The notes: generated by a model not told the origin, from the sequence alone. Positions 1 to 8,573 are shown, numbered from the stretch's first letter. The stretch: DNA of 64,000 bases from UM-FILTER-40-17 sp032251335 (GCA_032251335.1 JAVVDW010000003.1:1-64000); one strand, 5' to 3'. Made by a program: numbers and translations.

Positions 1-572
1 CTCCACTGCCAAAGTTGCCTCCCTCAGCCACTGAAAGCGTGCCGCCCAATATAGCATGCGCCCCAAGCTGGAACGCCGTTGCCGCCGCACTGCCAATGCT
101 TGTGGCAATATTGGCCGCAACCTGCCCAATGCCAAACGCTGCCGCCCCGCCAAGAGCCCCAAATAGTGCTGCCTTACCGGCACCCTCGAAAAAACCCCTG
201 CCATTGATAAGGTTGCTTACGCCGTTTACAATGACCCCTATCGCAGCACCGACTAAGGCCGCAAAAATAAACTCCCCACTCGGGTCGGTATATTTCAACG
301 GGTTGTTCAACACATAACCATACCTGTTGAAATTCTGTGTGTTGTAGGGGTTTTGCACATAGTTATCAGGCATCAAAAAACGGTGCAACTTGGGGTCATA
401 TAAACGCCCGTTCCCTTCGGCAGGCTCAGGGCAGGCATGTGTACGAGGCCCACGCCTAAAAGGTGTTCGTGGCCGGTGTAACCGCGGTCCAGGATTACAA
501 AATTTTAAAGAACGTTGTTGTTGGCATCGGTAATTTTTACCACCTCGCCCCAGGCATCAAAGATAACCAGTT
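1..572 (-). pseudogene. Decayed Rhs-core cassette, partial at the window edge
   Basis: Read on the minus strand, this is the same RHS-associated core as in the two Rhs genes further right (DAWGE, RGYTGHEHLLG, NPLKYTDPSGEF), followed by a glycine/alanine-rich hydrophobic stretch that stays open to position 1. It carries two lesions. There is an in-frame TAA at 505-507, where a Gln codon is expected after NNNVL. A 23-nt insertion at 413-435, containing a dispersed palindrome-like repeat, shifts the frame just before the NGRLYDP motif. The 5' part of the core is also missing, since homology begins near 572. I infer a dead displaced Rhs tip cassette. The segment after the insertion could still encode an intact C-terminal part, and its toxin tip lies outside the window. 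Confidence 0.8.
413..435. repeat. Dispersed repeat inserted in the Rhs core
   Basis: These 23 nt are absent from the two other Rhs-core copies at the equivalent point. They contain CTTCGGCAGGCTCAGGGCAGG, a variant of the CTTCGACTGCGCTCAGCACAGG element found at 37821-37842, 37934-37955 and (reverse orientation) 16299-16320. The insertion length is not a multiple of three, so it breaks the reading frame. Confidence 0.7.
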
Positions 573-586
573 TTTATTTTCAATTT

Positions 587-1252
587 TTAGTAAATAAGGA
601 AATTTTTTAATTCTTCAGTAGGTTTAAAAATGATAGTTACACTTGCTGGTATAGTTTCAGTTATTTCTTTATATTCAAGAATTTTGCAACCTAAAGAGTT
701 TAGAAACCGTGTTGTTAGATTATGTTTAGAAATTGGGTTAGAATAAACATACTGATAATTACCATCAAGCGTAATTGAGCCAGACCTTATGAATGCACCT
801 TTCAAAAATAATTTTTTGTGTGTATTGTTTTTAAACTTCGAGTATTTAATAATGCCCCAATAAAAAGAAAACTCTTTGCCTTTCTTATCTTCATATTTAT
901 AATCTGCTTTTTTAAACCGATAAAACTGATTAAAAAGATTTATAAATTTTTCAGAACTGATGGTTGTATAGGCAGGGATGTCAACTTCTCCATCTTTACT
1001 AATTTCAAAATCAGAAATTTTCATTTGTGAAGTTTTTATAGCTGAAACAAAAGCCTCTAAGGCTTTTTGTTCCGAAGAATAAAAATCTGTTATAAAATAC
1101 TTCTTTGCAGGATCGTTCGGAGAATATACCCTACCCAGATAATCATTCATAAGCCCCATTAAGAAATAAATTTGTTCATCATCTTTATTATTTACCTGAC
1201 AATGAGCACTTTGAAAACCAAACAAAAATGTTATCAATATTAATATCTTCAT
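587..1252 (-). CDS. Exported protein of unknown function, candidate immunity protein
   Basis: This 221-residue protein starts with a clear signal peptide (MKILILITFLFGFQSAHCQ). The reading frame is open 33 nt further upstream, but that start would overlap the preceding toxin gene; the ATG at 1252 leaves a 20-nt gap and places the signal sequence at the N-terminus. I do not recognise a family. The rest is a lysine- and aromatic-rich soluble domain without membrane segments. Its position directly behind a Rhs toxin cassette suggests it neutralises that toxin, in or beyond the periplasm. That is inferred from context only; it could also be an unrelated cargo gene. Confidence 0.55.
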   Translation of the reverse strand: MKILILITFLFGFQSAHCQVNNKDDEQIYFLMGLMNDYLGRVYSPNDPAKKYFITDFYSSEQKALEAFVSAIKTSQMKISDFEISKDGEVDIPAYTTISSEKFINLFNQFYRFKKADYKYEDKKGKEFSFYWGIIKYSKFKNNTHKKLFLKGAFIRSGSITLDGNYQYVYSNPISKHNLTTRFLNSLGCKILEYKEITETIPASVTIIFKPTEELKNFLIY

Positions 1253-1272
1253 CCTTATCAGGTTCTCTATTT

Positions 1273-2760
1273 TCAAGGTCTCCATACGCTAAAAATTTGT
1301 TGAATCGTTGAAACGTTATTTACATTGATATAAATACCCGGGTTCATTACAGATATTCTAAATTTAGAAAAATCTGATAAATACCTTAATCTAGTAATTA
1401 CACTTGCATGATACCTTACAACACCTTCTACGCGGACTTGAGCTGATATTTGTACGGCATGGTTAGACTGCATTTCCTTGGCAATCCATGGAATAACACT
1501 CTTATTATTGAATGAACCTCCAAAAACATTTCCTTTATAACCACTTTCTCTAAACATAGAAAAAACATCTTTGTTAGTCAGTCCGTTTTGAGTTTTAGCA
1601 ATTTCAAACCATTTAGAATTAACTATTCTTTGATTATCAAGCCCAAAATAATTATCTATGGATTTTTTACATGCAATTGTACAATCAAAAATTTCATTTT
1701 GAGTAGTATTGGGTATATTCATTTTTAAATCAAAGTCCCAATCAGTTAAAAAATCACTGTCTGATATTGATAGTAAATTCTCTCCTCCTTGTCCGATTCT
1801 AATTTCGTTCCATTTCTCACCACTCCAAAATTCACGCCCTTGACCTATAGCATCCAAACCGCTTCTTATCCCATTTATCAATCCCCCGGTAACCCCGCCT
1901 ATCGCTCCGCCTTTTAGCCCTGCGCCCAATCCATCGCCAAAGTTTACCCCATTGAGCCAAGCTGTCCCTGCTCCACCCGCAAAGCCTCCGGCAAAACCAC
2001 CTGCAAAGCCCGAGGTAAAACCACTCCAAAACCCGATCGTCGTAGCTACCTGACTACCAAAAAATAAACCACCCGCCACAACATTACCCACTCCGGCACC
2101 TATTGCGCCTGCCAGGCCTCCAACTACGGCTCCTCCCAGTATGCCCCAAAAATTCTTGCCCTGTATGGCTTGTGAAACACCACCTATCAGTGCCCCAATA
2201 GCAACGGCCGCCCAAAAGAACTCCCCACTCGGGTCGGTATATTTTAACGGGTTGTTCAGCACATAACCGTAACGGTTAAAGTTTTGGGTGTTGTAAGGGT
2301 CCTGTACATAGTTGTCCGGCATCAGAAAGCGGTGCAACTTAGGGTCGTATAAACGCCCGTTCATGTGCACCAAGCCAACGCCTAAAAGGTGTTCGTGGCC
2401 GGTATAGCCTCTATCCAAAATTGTAAAAGAACTTAAAGCGTTGCCTGCACCGTCCTGCAAGATAGCTATTTCACCCCAAGCGTCAAAATGCCTTTTTTCT
2501 TTAATCACCCCTGCGCTGTCAGTAATGGCCATGATGCTGCCGAGGTAATCCCTAAACAGGTAATAATAGCCCTCGGTGGTGGTGCTTGTCTGCTCGGAGT
2601 GCCAAACAGCCGGTGCGCCGTAGGCATCGCCGCCCATATAGGTTACAAAAGTGGTTTTGTTGCTTAGCGCGTCAAAAGTTATCTCCATACTGCCATCGGC
2701 GGCGTAAAACCTGCGGTAGCGGCGTTGGAGCTTGTCTGCCTGCGTGCCGCCCCAAAACAT
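1273..2760 (-). CDS. Rhs-core polymorphic toxin with papain-like cysteine protease tip
   Basis: This 495-residue protein begins inside the RHS-associated core (residues 1-180, ending in YTDPSGEF), continues through a Gly/Ala-rich hydrophobic linker (181-310), and ends in a unique domain (about 325-495). The tip has the layout of a papain/C39-like cysteine peptidase: Q354, C360 in DCTIAC exactly six residues later, H451 in RYHASV, and N473 in VMNPG. I infer a proteolytic toxin. There is no signal peptide and no N-terminal Rhs barrel, and homology to the other cassette stops abruptly near 2775, so this is a displaced 'orphan' tip that may need recombination with a full Rhs gene to be delivered. 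The ATG at 2760 is the first available, not a convincing native start. Confidence 0.72.
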   Translation of the reverse strand: MFWGGTQADKLQRRYRRFYAADGSMEITFDALSNKTTFVTYMGGDAYGAPAVWHSEQTSTTTEGYYYLFRDYLGSIMAITDSAGVIKEKRHFDAWGEIAILQDGAGNALSSFTILDRGYTGHEHLLGVGLVHMNGRLYDPKLHRFLMPDNYVQDPYNTQNFNRYGYVLNNPLKYTDPSGEFFWAAVAIGALIGGVSQAIQGKNFWGILGGAVVGGLAGAIGAGVGNVVAGGLFFGSQVATTIGFWSGFTSGFAGGFAGGFAGGAGTAWLNGVNFGDGLGAGLKGGAIGGVTGGLINGIRSGLDAIGQGREFWSGEKWNEIRIGQGGENLLSISDSDFLTDWDFDLKMNIPNTTQNEIFDCTIACKKSIDNYFGLDNQRIVNSKWFEIAKTQNGLTNKDVFSMFRESGYKGNVFGGSFNNKSVIPWIAKEMQSNHAVQISAQVRVEGVVRYHASVITRLRYLSDFSKFRISVMNPGIYINVNNVSTIQQIFSVWRP

Positions 2761-2775
2761 GGCGGCACGGCCTTT
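2216..2775 (-). repeat. Rhs core repeat, copy B
   Basis: About 555 bp nearly identical to 4363-4920, with only scattered substitutions (for example near 2390, 2466, 2522 and 2681). It encodes the conserved RHS core. A third, more diverged copy lies at 240-572. Direct repeats of this size are substrates for homologous recombination between toxin cassettes. Confidence 0.85.
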
Positions 2776-2832
2776 GCTGAAGACTTTAGTAGTTACTTAA
2801 ACCTAAATGGAACAAAAACCCTCTTATTATAC

Positions 2833-3420
2833 CTACTGTTTTCTGCTCTCATGCACGTTTTTTTGATACCATTTCTTTTTTAAATACCACGACGTGGTCT
2901 CGTAATCAGGCAATTCATTAATTTGATAAAATTTAAAGTTCTTTACTTGTTTCTCGGTTGGATAACCTTCTAAGGCCGTTTCATTTTCATATAAATAAAA
3001 CATAGAATCGTTTAAAATTTTGCCTTTATAATTAATAGACCACCTGTAATATAAATTTGGATTGAAATCAAAATCATTAATCCAAACTGAATCATTTTTG
3101 ATTTTATATACGCTATAACCGGTCTTTGGATGAATTTTAATGTTTTTAAAAAACACTAAAAAAGAGTCCCTCCATTTTTTTTCACTAATAAATCCTGTTA
3201 TACAATATCCGCTTTTATAGAAGACGTAGAAACTTCTGTATCTGGCCTTTTCTTTACTATTGAGTTGCTCTAAATAAGCCCCATCTAATCTTAATTCAAA
3301 AACTGAATTCTCATAAATGGGGTCTTTATAAACTTCAAAAAACTTTTTTCTCGAAGCCCAAGGTCCTGTACCACAAGAATATAACAGAACACAGCATATT
3401 ATGAAAAATTTATTATACAT
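2833..3420 (-). CDS. Small lipoprotein, candidate immunity protein
   Basis: The 195-residue product starts MYNKFFIICCVLLYSCG, a lipoprotein signal peptide with the lipidation cysteine in LLYSC. The frame is open further upstream, but the ATG at 3420 is chosen because it yields the signal peptide and sits 1 nt after the toxin stop codon, which suggests translational coupling. The mature part is rich in Tyr, Lys and Phe and matches no family I know. A surface- or periplasm-anchored partner of the preceding Rhs toxin is the likeliest role, from position alone. If so, the toxin would act in the periplasm or on the envelope. Confidence 0.6.
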   Translation of the reverse strand: MYNKFFIICCVLLYSCGTGPWASRKKFFEVYKDPIYENSVFELRLDGAYLEQLNSKEKARYRSFYVFYKSGYCITGFISEKKWRDSFLVFFKNIKIHPKTGYSVYKIKNDSVWINDFDFNPNLYYRWSINYKGKILNDSMFYLYENETALEGYPTEKQVKNFKFYQINELPDYETTSWYLKKKWYQKNVHESRKQ

Positions 3421-3421
3421 A

Positions 3422-5215
3422 TTAATTGGAATAAAGTGTCCAGGGATTACGCGTAAAGTTTTGGATAAATATATTTGGGCCTGAACCAAAATTGGTATTG
3501 AAATATGGCCCTTTTATGATGTGCCTGTGAATGCCGTTTTGGAAAAAATCCTGCACAAACGGGGCATCAACCCCCAATCTCTGAACAGAATTACCCCTTC
3601 TGACACCGACATAGGCTCCAGCGAAAATCCTCTCTCCCGATGAATAAGTTCCATATTTGTTTTTTTTCCAAATTGGTGATTCATATTCGCGATCAATTGT
3701 CTCAGGATTATCTACTCCATACTCGTCTTTTGGCGGTTTAGTCGTATAAAGGTTGAGCCCAAAAGAATAGTCCCCAACACCTACTTCTGCAGCGGCAGTT
3801 CTGTATTTGTCTCCACTTAGCCATGCATCATTTGTCATAGCAAAACTAAAATCACCTTTACTATAGGCTGTGTACCAAATACTTTGAGAATCTTTCCCTC
3901 CATAATAAGTTCCTCCAAAGGAAAAAGTTTGTCCATTATTGGAAAAGGATACCCCACCTCCTGCGGTAAAACCACCTTTTCTCGCTGTACCGGCCACGGA
4001 AAAACTAAAATTTTTGTCTCTATACCCGCCGCTTACGCCAATTCCTATGGGCCCTTTACCTGTGCCAAAGGCAACAGAGGGGGACACGCTAAAACCCCAA
4101 TTCCCTATAGTGAAGTCGGCAGAAGGGGCAAGCCCTGCGGCAAAAGCTCCTCCCGCGTAGAGAAAAGCCTCCGCCGCCGATCCTGTCATAGCGGACGAGG
4201 GCGCTATCCCCCCACTTAAGCCACCTATAAGAGCTCCGGTCAAGACAGACAAACCCAATTGCCCCCAATTCCAGTTCCCTGTAATAATTGCATTAGCCAA
4301 ATAACCGGCTGCGGCAGTAGCAGCCCCTATTATGGCACCAATGCCAAACGCCACCCAAAAAAACTCCCCACTCGGGTCGGTATAACTCAACGGGTTGTTC
4401 AGCACATAACCGTAACGGTTAAAGTTTTGGGTGTTGTAAGGGTCCTGTACATAGTTGTCCGGCATCAGAAAGCGGTGCAACTTAGGGTCGTATAAACGCC
4501 CGTTCATGTGCACCAAGCCAACGCCTAATAAATGTTCATGGCCGGTATAGCCTCTATCCAAAATTGTAAAAGAACTTAAAGCGTTGCCTGCACCGTCCTG
4601 CAAGATAGCAATTTCACCCCAAGCGTCAAAATGCCTTTTTTCTTTAATCACCCCTGCGCTGTCGGTAATGGCCATGATGCTGCCGAGGTAATCCCTAAAC
4701 AGGTAATAATAGCCCTCGGTGGTGGTGCTTGTCTGCTCGGAGTGCCAAACAGCCGGTGCGCCGTAGGCATCGCCGCCCATATAGGTTACAAAAGTGGTTT
4801 TGTTGCTTAGCGCGTCAAAAGTGATCTCCATACTGCCATCGGCGGCGTAAAACCTGCGGTAGCGGCGTTGGAGCTTGTCTGCCTGCGTGCCGCCGTAAAA
4901 CATGGCGGCACGGCCTTGTGAGGCGTTGTATAGAAAGCTAATTCTGTCTTTGTCTGTCTCTATAATTTCCACGGGGCTTTTAAAGGCGTTGTAGGTAATG
5001 GTCTGGGGCGGCTTGTTTTTATAGAGCGCATCAGCCGTGCCGGTCAGGGCGATATTGGCCAATTGGTATCCGCTGCCACTATAGGCATAGTCGCCCATAC
5101 TACTGTTGTTAGTAATGCGCCCGGCGGCATCGTAAGTATGGCTGCGGGAGTCGGTGTTGTTCCGACAATTCGCTTCTAACATATAAGTCTTTTTGTTGTT
5201 TAGAACCATGGTCAT
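3422..5215 (-). CDS. Rhs-core polymorphic toxin, tip resembling toxin type 23
   Basis: 597 residues. Residues 24-105 contain YD/RHS-type repeat sequence (SHTYDAAGRI), 105-285 the RHS-associated core identical to the neighbouring cassette, 285-370 a Gly/Ala-rich hydrophobic linker, and 370-597 a unique tip. The tip has repeated glycine-aromatic strands (SFSFGGTYYGG), then DAWLSGDKYRTAAAEVGVG and IFAGAYVGVRRGN. This pattern reminds me of the Bacteroidota 'polymorphic toxin type 23' domain (Ntox23); that assignment is from memory and moderate. There is no signal peptide and only a fragment of the long Rhs N-terminus, so it is another displaced tip cassette. A lipoprotein gene starts 1 nt after the stop. 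Confidence 0.7.
   Translation of the reverse strand: MTMVLNNKKTYMLEANCRNNTDSRSHTYDAAGRITNNSSMGDYAYSGSGYQLANIALTGTADALYKNKPPQTITYNAFKSPVEIIETDKDRISFLYNASQGRAAMFYGGTQADKLQRRYRRFYAADGSMEITFDALSNKTTFVTYMGGDAYGAPAVWHSEQTSTTTEGYYYLFRDYLGSIMAITDSAGVIKEKRHFDAWGEIAILQDGAGNALSSFTILDRGYTGHEHLLGVGLVHMNGRLYDPKLHRFLMPDNYVQDPYNTQNFNRYGYVLNNPLSYTDPSGEFFWVAFGIGAIIGAATAAAGYLANAIITGNWNWGQLGLSVLTGALIGGLSGGIAPSSAMTGSAAEAFLYAGGAFAAGLAPSADFTIGNWGFSVSPSVAFGTGKGPIGIGVSGGYRDKNFSFSVAGTARKGGFTAGGGVSFSNNGQTFSFGGTYYGGKDSQSIWYTAYSKGDFSFAMTNDAWLSGDKYRTAAAEVGVGDYSFGLNLYTTKPPKDEYGVDNPETIDREYESPIWKKNKYGTYSSGERIFAGAYVGVRRGNSVQRLGVDAPFVQDFFQNGIHRHIIKGPYFNTNFGSGPNIFIQNFTRNPWTLYSN
4363..4920 (-). repeat. Rhs core repeat, copy A
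   Basis: This is the partner of 2216-2775 (see there). Homology ends at both sides exactly where the tip linker (left) and upstream Rhs sequence (right) begin to differ, so the shared unit is the core itself. Confidence 0.85.
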
Positions 5216-5683
5216 TGAATAACTACTGGCATTCTAATTAATTAGAAAGAAATCTACGCAACAGCTAATTTAAAAAAAAATACCATTGCCCTTTTGCAGT
5301 TGTTTGTTAAATAATCAGCATTCATTTTAATCTTACCCTGAGCTTCTACTAACTGTTTACATCTACTTACCTAACTGCATGACAAAAGTTATTTTTAGAG
5401 TCCATATTCCCTCTTTACTTTGTGTGAAAATAATTTTGCCCTAAATTTTAAACCTATTTCTTTCGGCGTTTTAACGGCCTGCTCAAAACAAATTTTCGGA
5501 AGAACACAAAAGTTTACACCGAACTTAAAGGCCTCCAATCTTCAAACCGCAACCTAATTGTGTTGGACAAATTACCCTTATAGTAAAATTACCTCCCTAC
5601 ACAGTTCAAACAGCAAGCCTGATTATAAGCAACATAAAATGCCGATGAAGCATAAAAGCCCTATGGCAAAATCAAAACTAAAA
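5216..5683. other. Intergenic region without a visible gene
   Basis: About 470 bp between the Rhs array and the next gene. It is AT-rich and low in open frames. No recognisable Rhs coding sequence continues upstream of 5215, and no clear promoter of the TAnnTTTG type reads into the Rhs gene. Confidence 0.5.
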
Positions 5684-5701
5684 AAAGATTGGCTAATCTT
5701 T
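5684..5701 (-). terminator. Terminator overlapping the stop codon of the NTF2-like gene
   Basis: On the minus strand the sequence AAAGATT-AGCC-AATCTTT forms a hairpin followed by a run of T. The stem includes the TAG stop codon at 5693-5695. Confidence 0.55.
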
Positions 5702-6166
5702 TACGGTTTCACAATCCGCTTTGCGCCTCGAATCGGTAATGGATTGGATTTTCCAACCGCCGGAAGCTTGGGTTAAGACAAATAAATTTGCTCCGCAATG
5801 GCTCAGCCGGCCGTTTCGCCAAAATTCATACGGCGTCCAAACAACTGCCAACGGACCATCTACAAATGTGGTATGCCCGCTGAGCTTTTCTTCCCAAACC
5901 TCGGTCGGCGGGCGGTTGGCCACAGCCTTAATGAGGGCCGACACCAACATTTCCGAAATCGTAGTTTCACCCTCTGCGTTGGAACTTACTGATTTTAGCA
6001 TGGCCCCTTCTTCAATCACGGCTTGCATCAAAAGGGTATCACCTGTGTGAAAACCTTTAAAAAAAATTTCTACCGCCGCAAAGGCTTGCTGTTTTTCGAA
6101 AACCGACTGTGCAAATAGGTGCACGTAGATTAAAAACAAGAATATGGAGAGAAATAGCTTGTTCAT
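5693..6166 (-). CDS. Secreted NTF2/SnoaL-like protein
   Basis: The 157-residue product has a signal peptide (MNKLFLSIFLFLIYVHLFAQ) and a compact alpha+beta domain typical of the nuclear-transport-factor-2-like fold used by SnoaL/DUF4440-type proteins: an N-terminal helix (AAVEIFFKGFHTGD), a central VEEGAML region, and the closing strands VVWTPYEFWRNG, CGANLFVL and GGWKIQSITDSRR. The start at 6166 places the signal peptide correctly; an upstream in-frame ATG at 6196 is less likely. The gene is divergent from lpdA. The ligand or reaction cannot be told from the sequence; many such proteins in Bacteroidota have no known function. Confidence 0.75.
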   Translation of the reverse strand: MNKLFLSIFLFLIYVHLFAQSVFEKQQAFAAVEIFFKGFHTGDTLLMQAVIEEGAMLKSVSSNAEGETTISEMLVSALIKAVANRPPTEVWEEKLSGHTTFVDGPLAVVWTPYEFWRNGRLSHCGANLFVLTQASGGWKIQSITDSRRKADCETVKD

Positions 6167-6272
6167 GTATAGGCTTAATCGGAATTTAACACACAAACAT
6201 AGGCTTATTTTTTGTAATTTTGCATCGCCTTTTGCATTGTTTCATTACCATAAAAAATTAAAACTTAAACAC

Positions 6273-7661
6273 ATGAAATACGACATTATAGTGCTCGGCA
6301 GTGGCCCGGGCGGATACGTGACCGCCATCAGGGCTTCGCAACTCGGTTTTAAAACGGCTGTTGTTGAAAAAGAATCATTGGGTGGCATTTGCCTCAATTG
6401 GGGTTGTATCCCAACCAAAGCTTTATTAAAAAGCGCCCAGGTTTTTGATTATTTGAAACACGCCGCCGACTACGGTTTGCAGGTTTCAGACGCCAAACAT
6501 GATTTTGAGGCCGTCATTAAACGCAGCCGAGGTGTAGCAGAAGGCATGAGCAAAGGCGTACAGTTTTTAATGAAAAAGAATAAAATTGACGTCATTGATG
6601 GTTTTGGTAAAGTAAAACCCGGTAAAAAGATAGAAGTAACCTCCAAAGACGGGAAAACAACTATTTTTGAAGCCGACCACATCATCATAGCCACCGGAGC
6701 CAGGGCGCGCGAATTGCCGAGTCTGCCTATAGACGGCAAAACCGTCATTGAATACCGCAAGGCCATGAGTTTGGAAAAACAACCCAAAAAAATGATTGTG
6801 GTGGGTTCGGGCGCCATTGGTGTTGAGTTTGCCCATTTCTATAATGCTATGGGAACAGAAGTAACCATAGTTGAGTTTTTACCTACTTTGGTACCCATAG
6901 AAGACGAAGACGTTTCCAAACAATTGGAACGTTCGTTTAAAAAGGCAGGCATCAAAGTGATGACCAATGCATCTGTAGAAAAAGTAGAGAAATCAGGCGA
7001 CGGTGTCAAAGCGACTGTTAAAACCCAAAAAGGCCAAGAAATTCTCGAAGCAGACATTGTACTATCGGCAGTAGGTATCAAATCTAACATTGAAAACATT
7101 GGTTTGGAAGATGTAGGCATAGCGGTGGACAGAGACAAAATATTGGTCAACGACTTTTACCAAACCAACATACCCGGCTACTATGCCATAGGCGATGTGG
7201 TGCCTGGGCCAGCATTGGCACACGTGGCTTCTGCCGAAGGCATTACCTGTGTTGAAAAAATTGCCGGATTACACGTAGATCCTATTGACTATGGCAACAT
7301 ACCGGGTTGCACCTATTGTACGCCCGAGATAGCCTCTGTCGGACTTACCGAAAAGAAGGCCCGAGAAGCCGGATACGACATCAAAGTCGGTAAATTTCCG
7401 TTTTCAGCTTCCGGAAAAGCAAAAGCTTCGGGCACGCCCGACGGTTTTGTGAAAGTAATTTTTGACGCCAAATACGGCGAATGGCTAGGTTGCCATATGA
7501 TTGGCGCCGGCGTAACCGACATGATTGCCGAAGCCGTGGTGGCCCGCAAATTGGAAACCACAGGACACGAAGTACTAAAAGCCATACACCCGCATCCCAC
7601 CATGAGTGAAGCGGTGATGGAAGCTGTGGCAGACGCTTACGGAGAAGTCATTCACTTATAA
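6273..7661 (+). CDS. lpdA: Dihydrolipoyl dehydrogenase (E3)
   Basis: This 462-residue flavoprotein re-oxidises dihydrolipoamide in the 2-oxoacid dehydrogenase complexes and makes NADH. It shows the N-terminal FAD dinucleotide fold GSGPGG, the redox disulfide GGICLNWGCIPTK (C40 and C45), the second nucleotide fold GSGAIGVEF, the FAD motif YYAIGDV, and the C-terminal catalytic pair AIHPHPTMSEA. The length matches the family. The ATG at 6273 is chosen although the frame is open from 6144, because homologues begin MKYDIIVLGSGPGG. A TAATTTTG box at 6215-6222 may be its -7 element. The E1/E2 genes are not nearby. Confidence 0.96.
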   Translation: MKYDIIVLGSGPGGYVTAIRASQLGFKTAVVEKESLGGICLNWGCIPTKALLKSAQVFDYLKHAADYGLQVSDAKHDFEAVIKRSRGVAEGMSKGVQFLMKKNKIDVIDGFGKVKPGKKIEVTSKDGKTTIFEADHIIIATGARARELPSLPIDGKTVIEYRKAMSLEKQPKKMIVVGSGAIGVEFAHFYNAMGTEVTIVEFLPTLVPIEDEDVSKQLERSFKKAGIKVMTNASVEKVEKSGDGVKATVKTQKGQEILEADIVLSAVGIKSNIENIGLEDVGIAVDRDKILVNDFYQTNIPGYYAIGDVVPGPALAHVASAEGITCVEKIAGLHVDPIDYGNIPGCTYCTPEIASVGLTEKKAREAGYDIKVGKFPFSASGKAKASGTPDGFVKVIFDAKYGEWLGCHMIGAGVTDMIAEAVVARKLETTGHEVLKAIHPHPTMSEAVMEAVADAYGEVIHL

Positions 7662-7667
7662 AAAACG

Positions 7668-7698
7668 AAAAGCCTCACTTGAAGTGAGGCTTTTTTTT
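7668..7698. terminator. Bidirectional terminator
   Basis: AAAAGCCTCACTT and AAGTGAGGCTTTT form a 13-bp inverted repeat with A- and T-tracts on the two sides, lying between the convergent lpdA (plus) and S1/P1 nuclease (minus) genes. It can serve both. Confidence 0.85.
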
Positions 7699-8485
7699 AT
7701 CCAAATATTTCGTTGAGTGTGGCGGCCAATCGCAAACCTGCTTTTTGCAGTTGCTGCCTTACAAGATGGTTGTATTCGTAGGCATAGTTGTAGCCGAGTT
7801 TTTCACCTTTTTCTGCACTTTCATAAATCTTCATCGTCAGCACCCGCGTTTCTGTCACCCAATCCATCAAGGGTGCTTGGGATATGAATTTCTTTTGTGT
7901 TTTGCTCAACTTGGGAAGGTTTTCTGTTAGTTCCAAATAACTCATTCCGTAATCGTCAATCAGATTGCTGTCCCACACCCGGTGCATATTTGACCCCCTA
8001 CCAAACCACTGCACCTGAAAATCGTTGCCTCCTTTGTCTTCCGCCAAGCCAATGTGCATGGGTTGGTGCAAGTCTCCTACAAAGTGAATCAATAATTTGA
8101 GGTAAAATGCCTTTTCGCTTTTCGGTTGCGCCGGGTCTTTTAAAATTGCCATACAAGTTTCTATTCCCTTGATGATATCGCCATCGGGATTTGGTGCAAC
8201 ATCGCTGTAATTTTTATCGAACGGAAAATTGACGTAGTGCCAAGTGTCAAATTTCTTATAGCGCCCGTCGGAGCGAATCTCGTCGGCAAAGGTAGAAACG
8301 AAAGCAAGACCCTCTCCGCCTAGGAGTTCGTTGACAGCTCGTGACGCTTTCTTAGTGAGGTTTCTCTCGGCGAGTTCGCCCACCACACGATGGCCTGTTT
8401 TTCCCCAATCATATACTTTTTCTGCGGCAAAAAGGGAAGCTGATGCTAAAAACATCAGTAAAAAGAGTGTGTTTTTTGTTTTCAT
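7697..8485 (-). CDS. Secreted S1/P1-family nuclease
   Basis: 262 residues: a signal peptide (to about residue 21, SLFAA), then the zinc-dependent nuclease P1/S1 fold. Visible zinc ligands include W27 and H32 in DWGKTGH, D68 in FADEIRS, H83 in DTWHYVNF, and the HFVGDLHQPMH motif, followed by GGNDFQVQW and LHRVWDS-like (MHRVWDSNLID) sequence. The enzyme cleaves single-stranded DNA/RNA and 3'-phosphates outside the cytoplasm, so phosphate or nucleoside scavenging is a reasonable role. The ATG at 8485 is preferred over the longer frame (8572) because it starts the signal peptide and lies about 80 nt downstream of a good promoter. Confidence 0.93.
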   Translation of the reverse strand: MKTKNTLFLLMFLASASLFAAEKVYDWGKTGHRVVGELAERNLTKKASRAVNELLGGEGLAFVSTFADEIRSDGRYKKFDTWHYVNFPFDKNYSDVAPNPDGDIIKGIETCMAILKDPAQPKSEKAFYLKLLIHFVGDLHQPMHIGLAEDKGGNDFQVQWFGRGSNMHRVWDSNLIDDYGMSYLELTENLPKLSKTQKKFISQAPLMDWVTETRVLTMKIYESAEKGEKLGYNYAYEYNHLVRQQLQKAGLRLAATLNEIFG

Positions 8486-8573
8486 TTTTAAAATAAGTTG
8501 TTTCGTGAGTCGGGTTAAACATTCTGTATAAGAATCGGCATCTACATACGGTGCGATATATTTACAGACCACG

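Noticed and set aside
1..317. A 100-codon proline/alanine-rich plus-strand frame
   Set aside because: It is the antisense of the Gly/Ala-rich Rhs linker; the minus-strand reading matches the other cassettes.
3884..4495. Several plus-strand open frames opposite the Rhs gene
   Set aside because: They are antisense to the well-supported Rhs core and its glycine-rich tip, and arise from the GC-rich codon pattern.
5558..5776. A 72-codon plus-strand frame
   Set aside because: It overlaps the 3' end and terminator of the NTF2-like gene on the other strand and has no domain.
7668..7698. Palindrome as a regulatory site
   Set aside because: Position between convergent genes with A/T tracts on both sides fits a bidirectional terminator.
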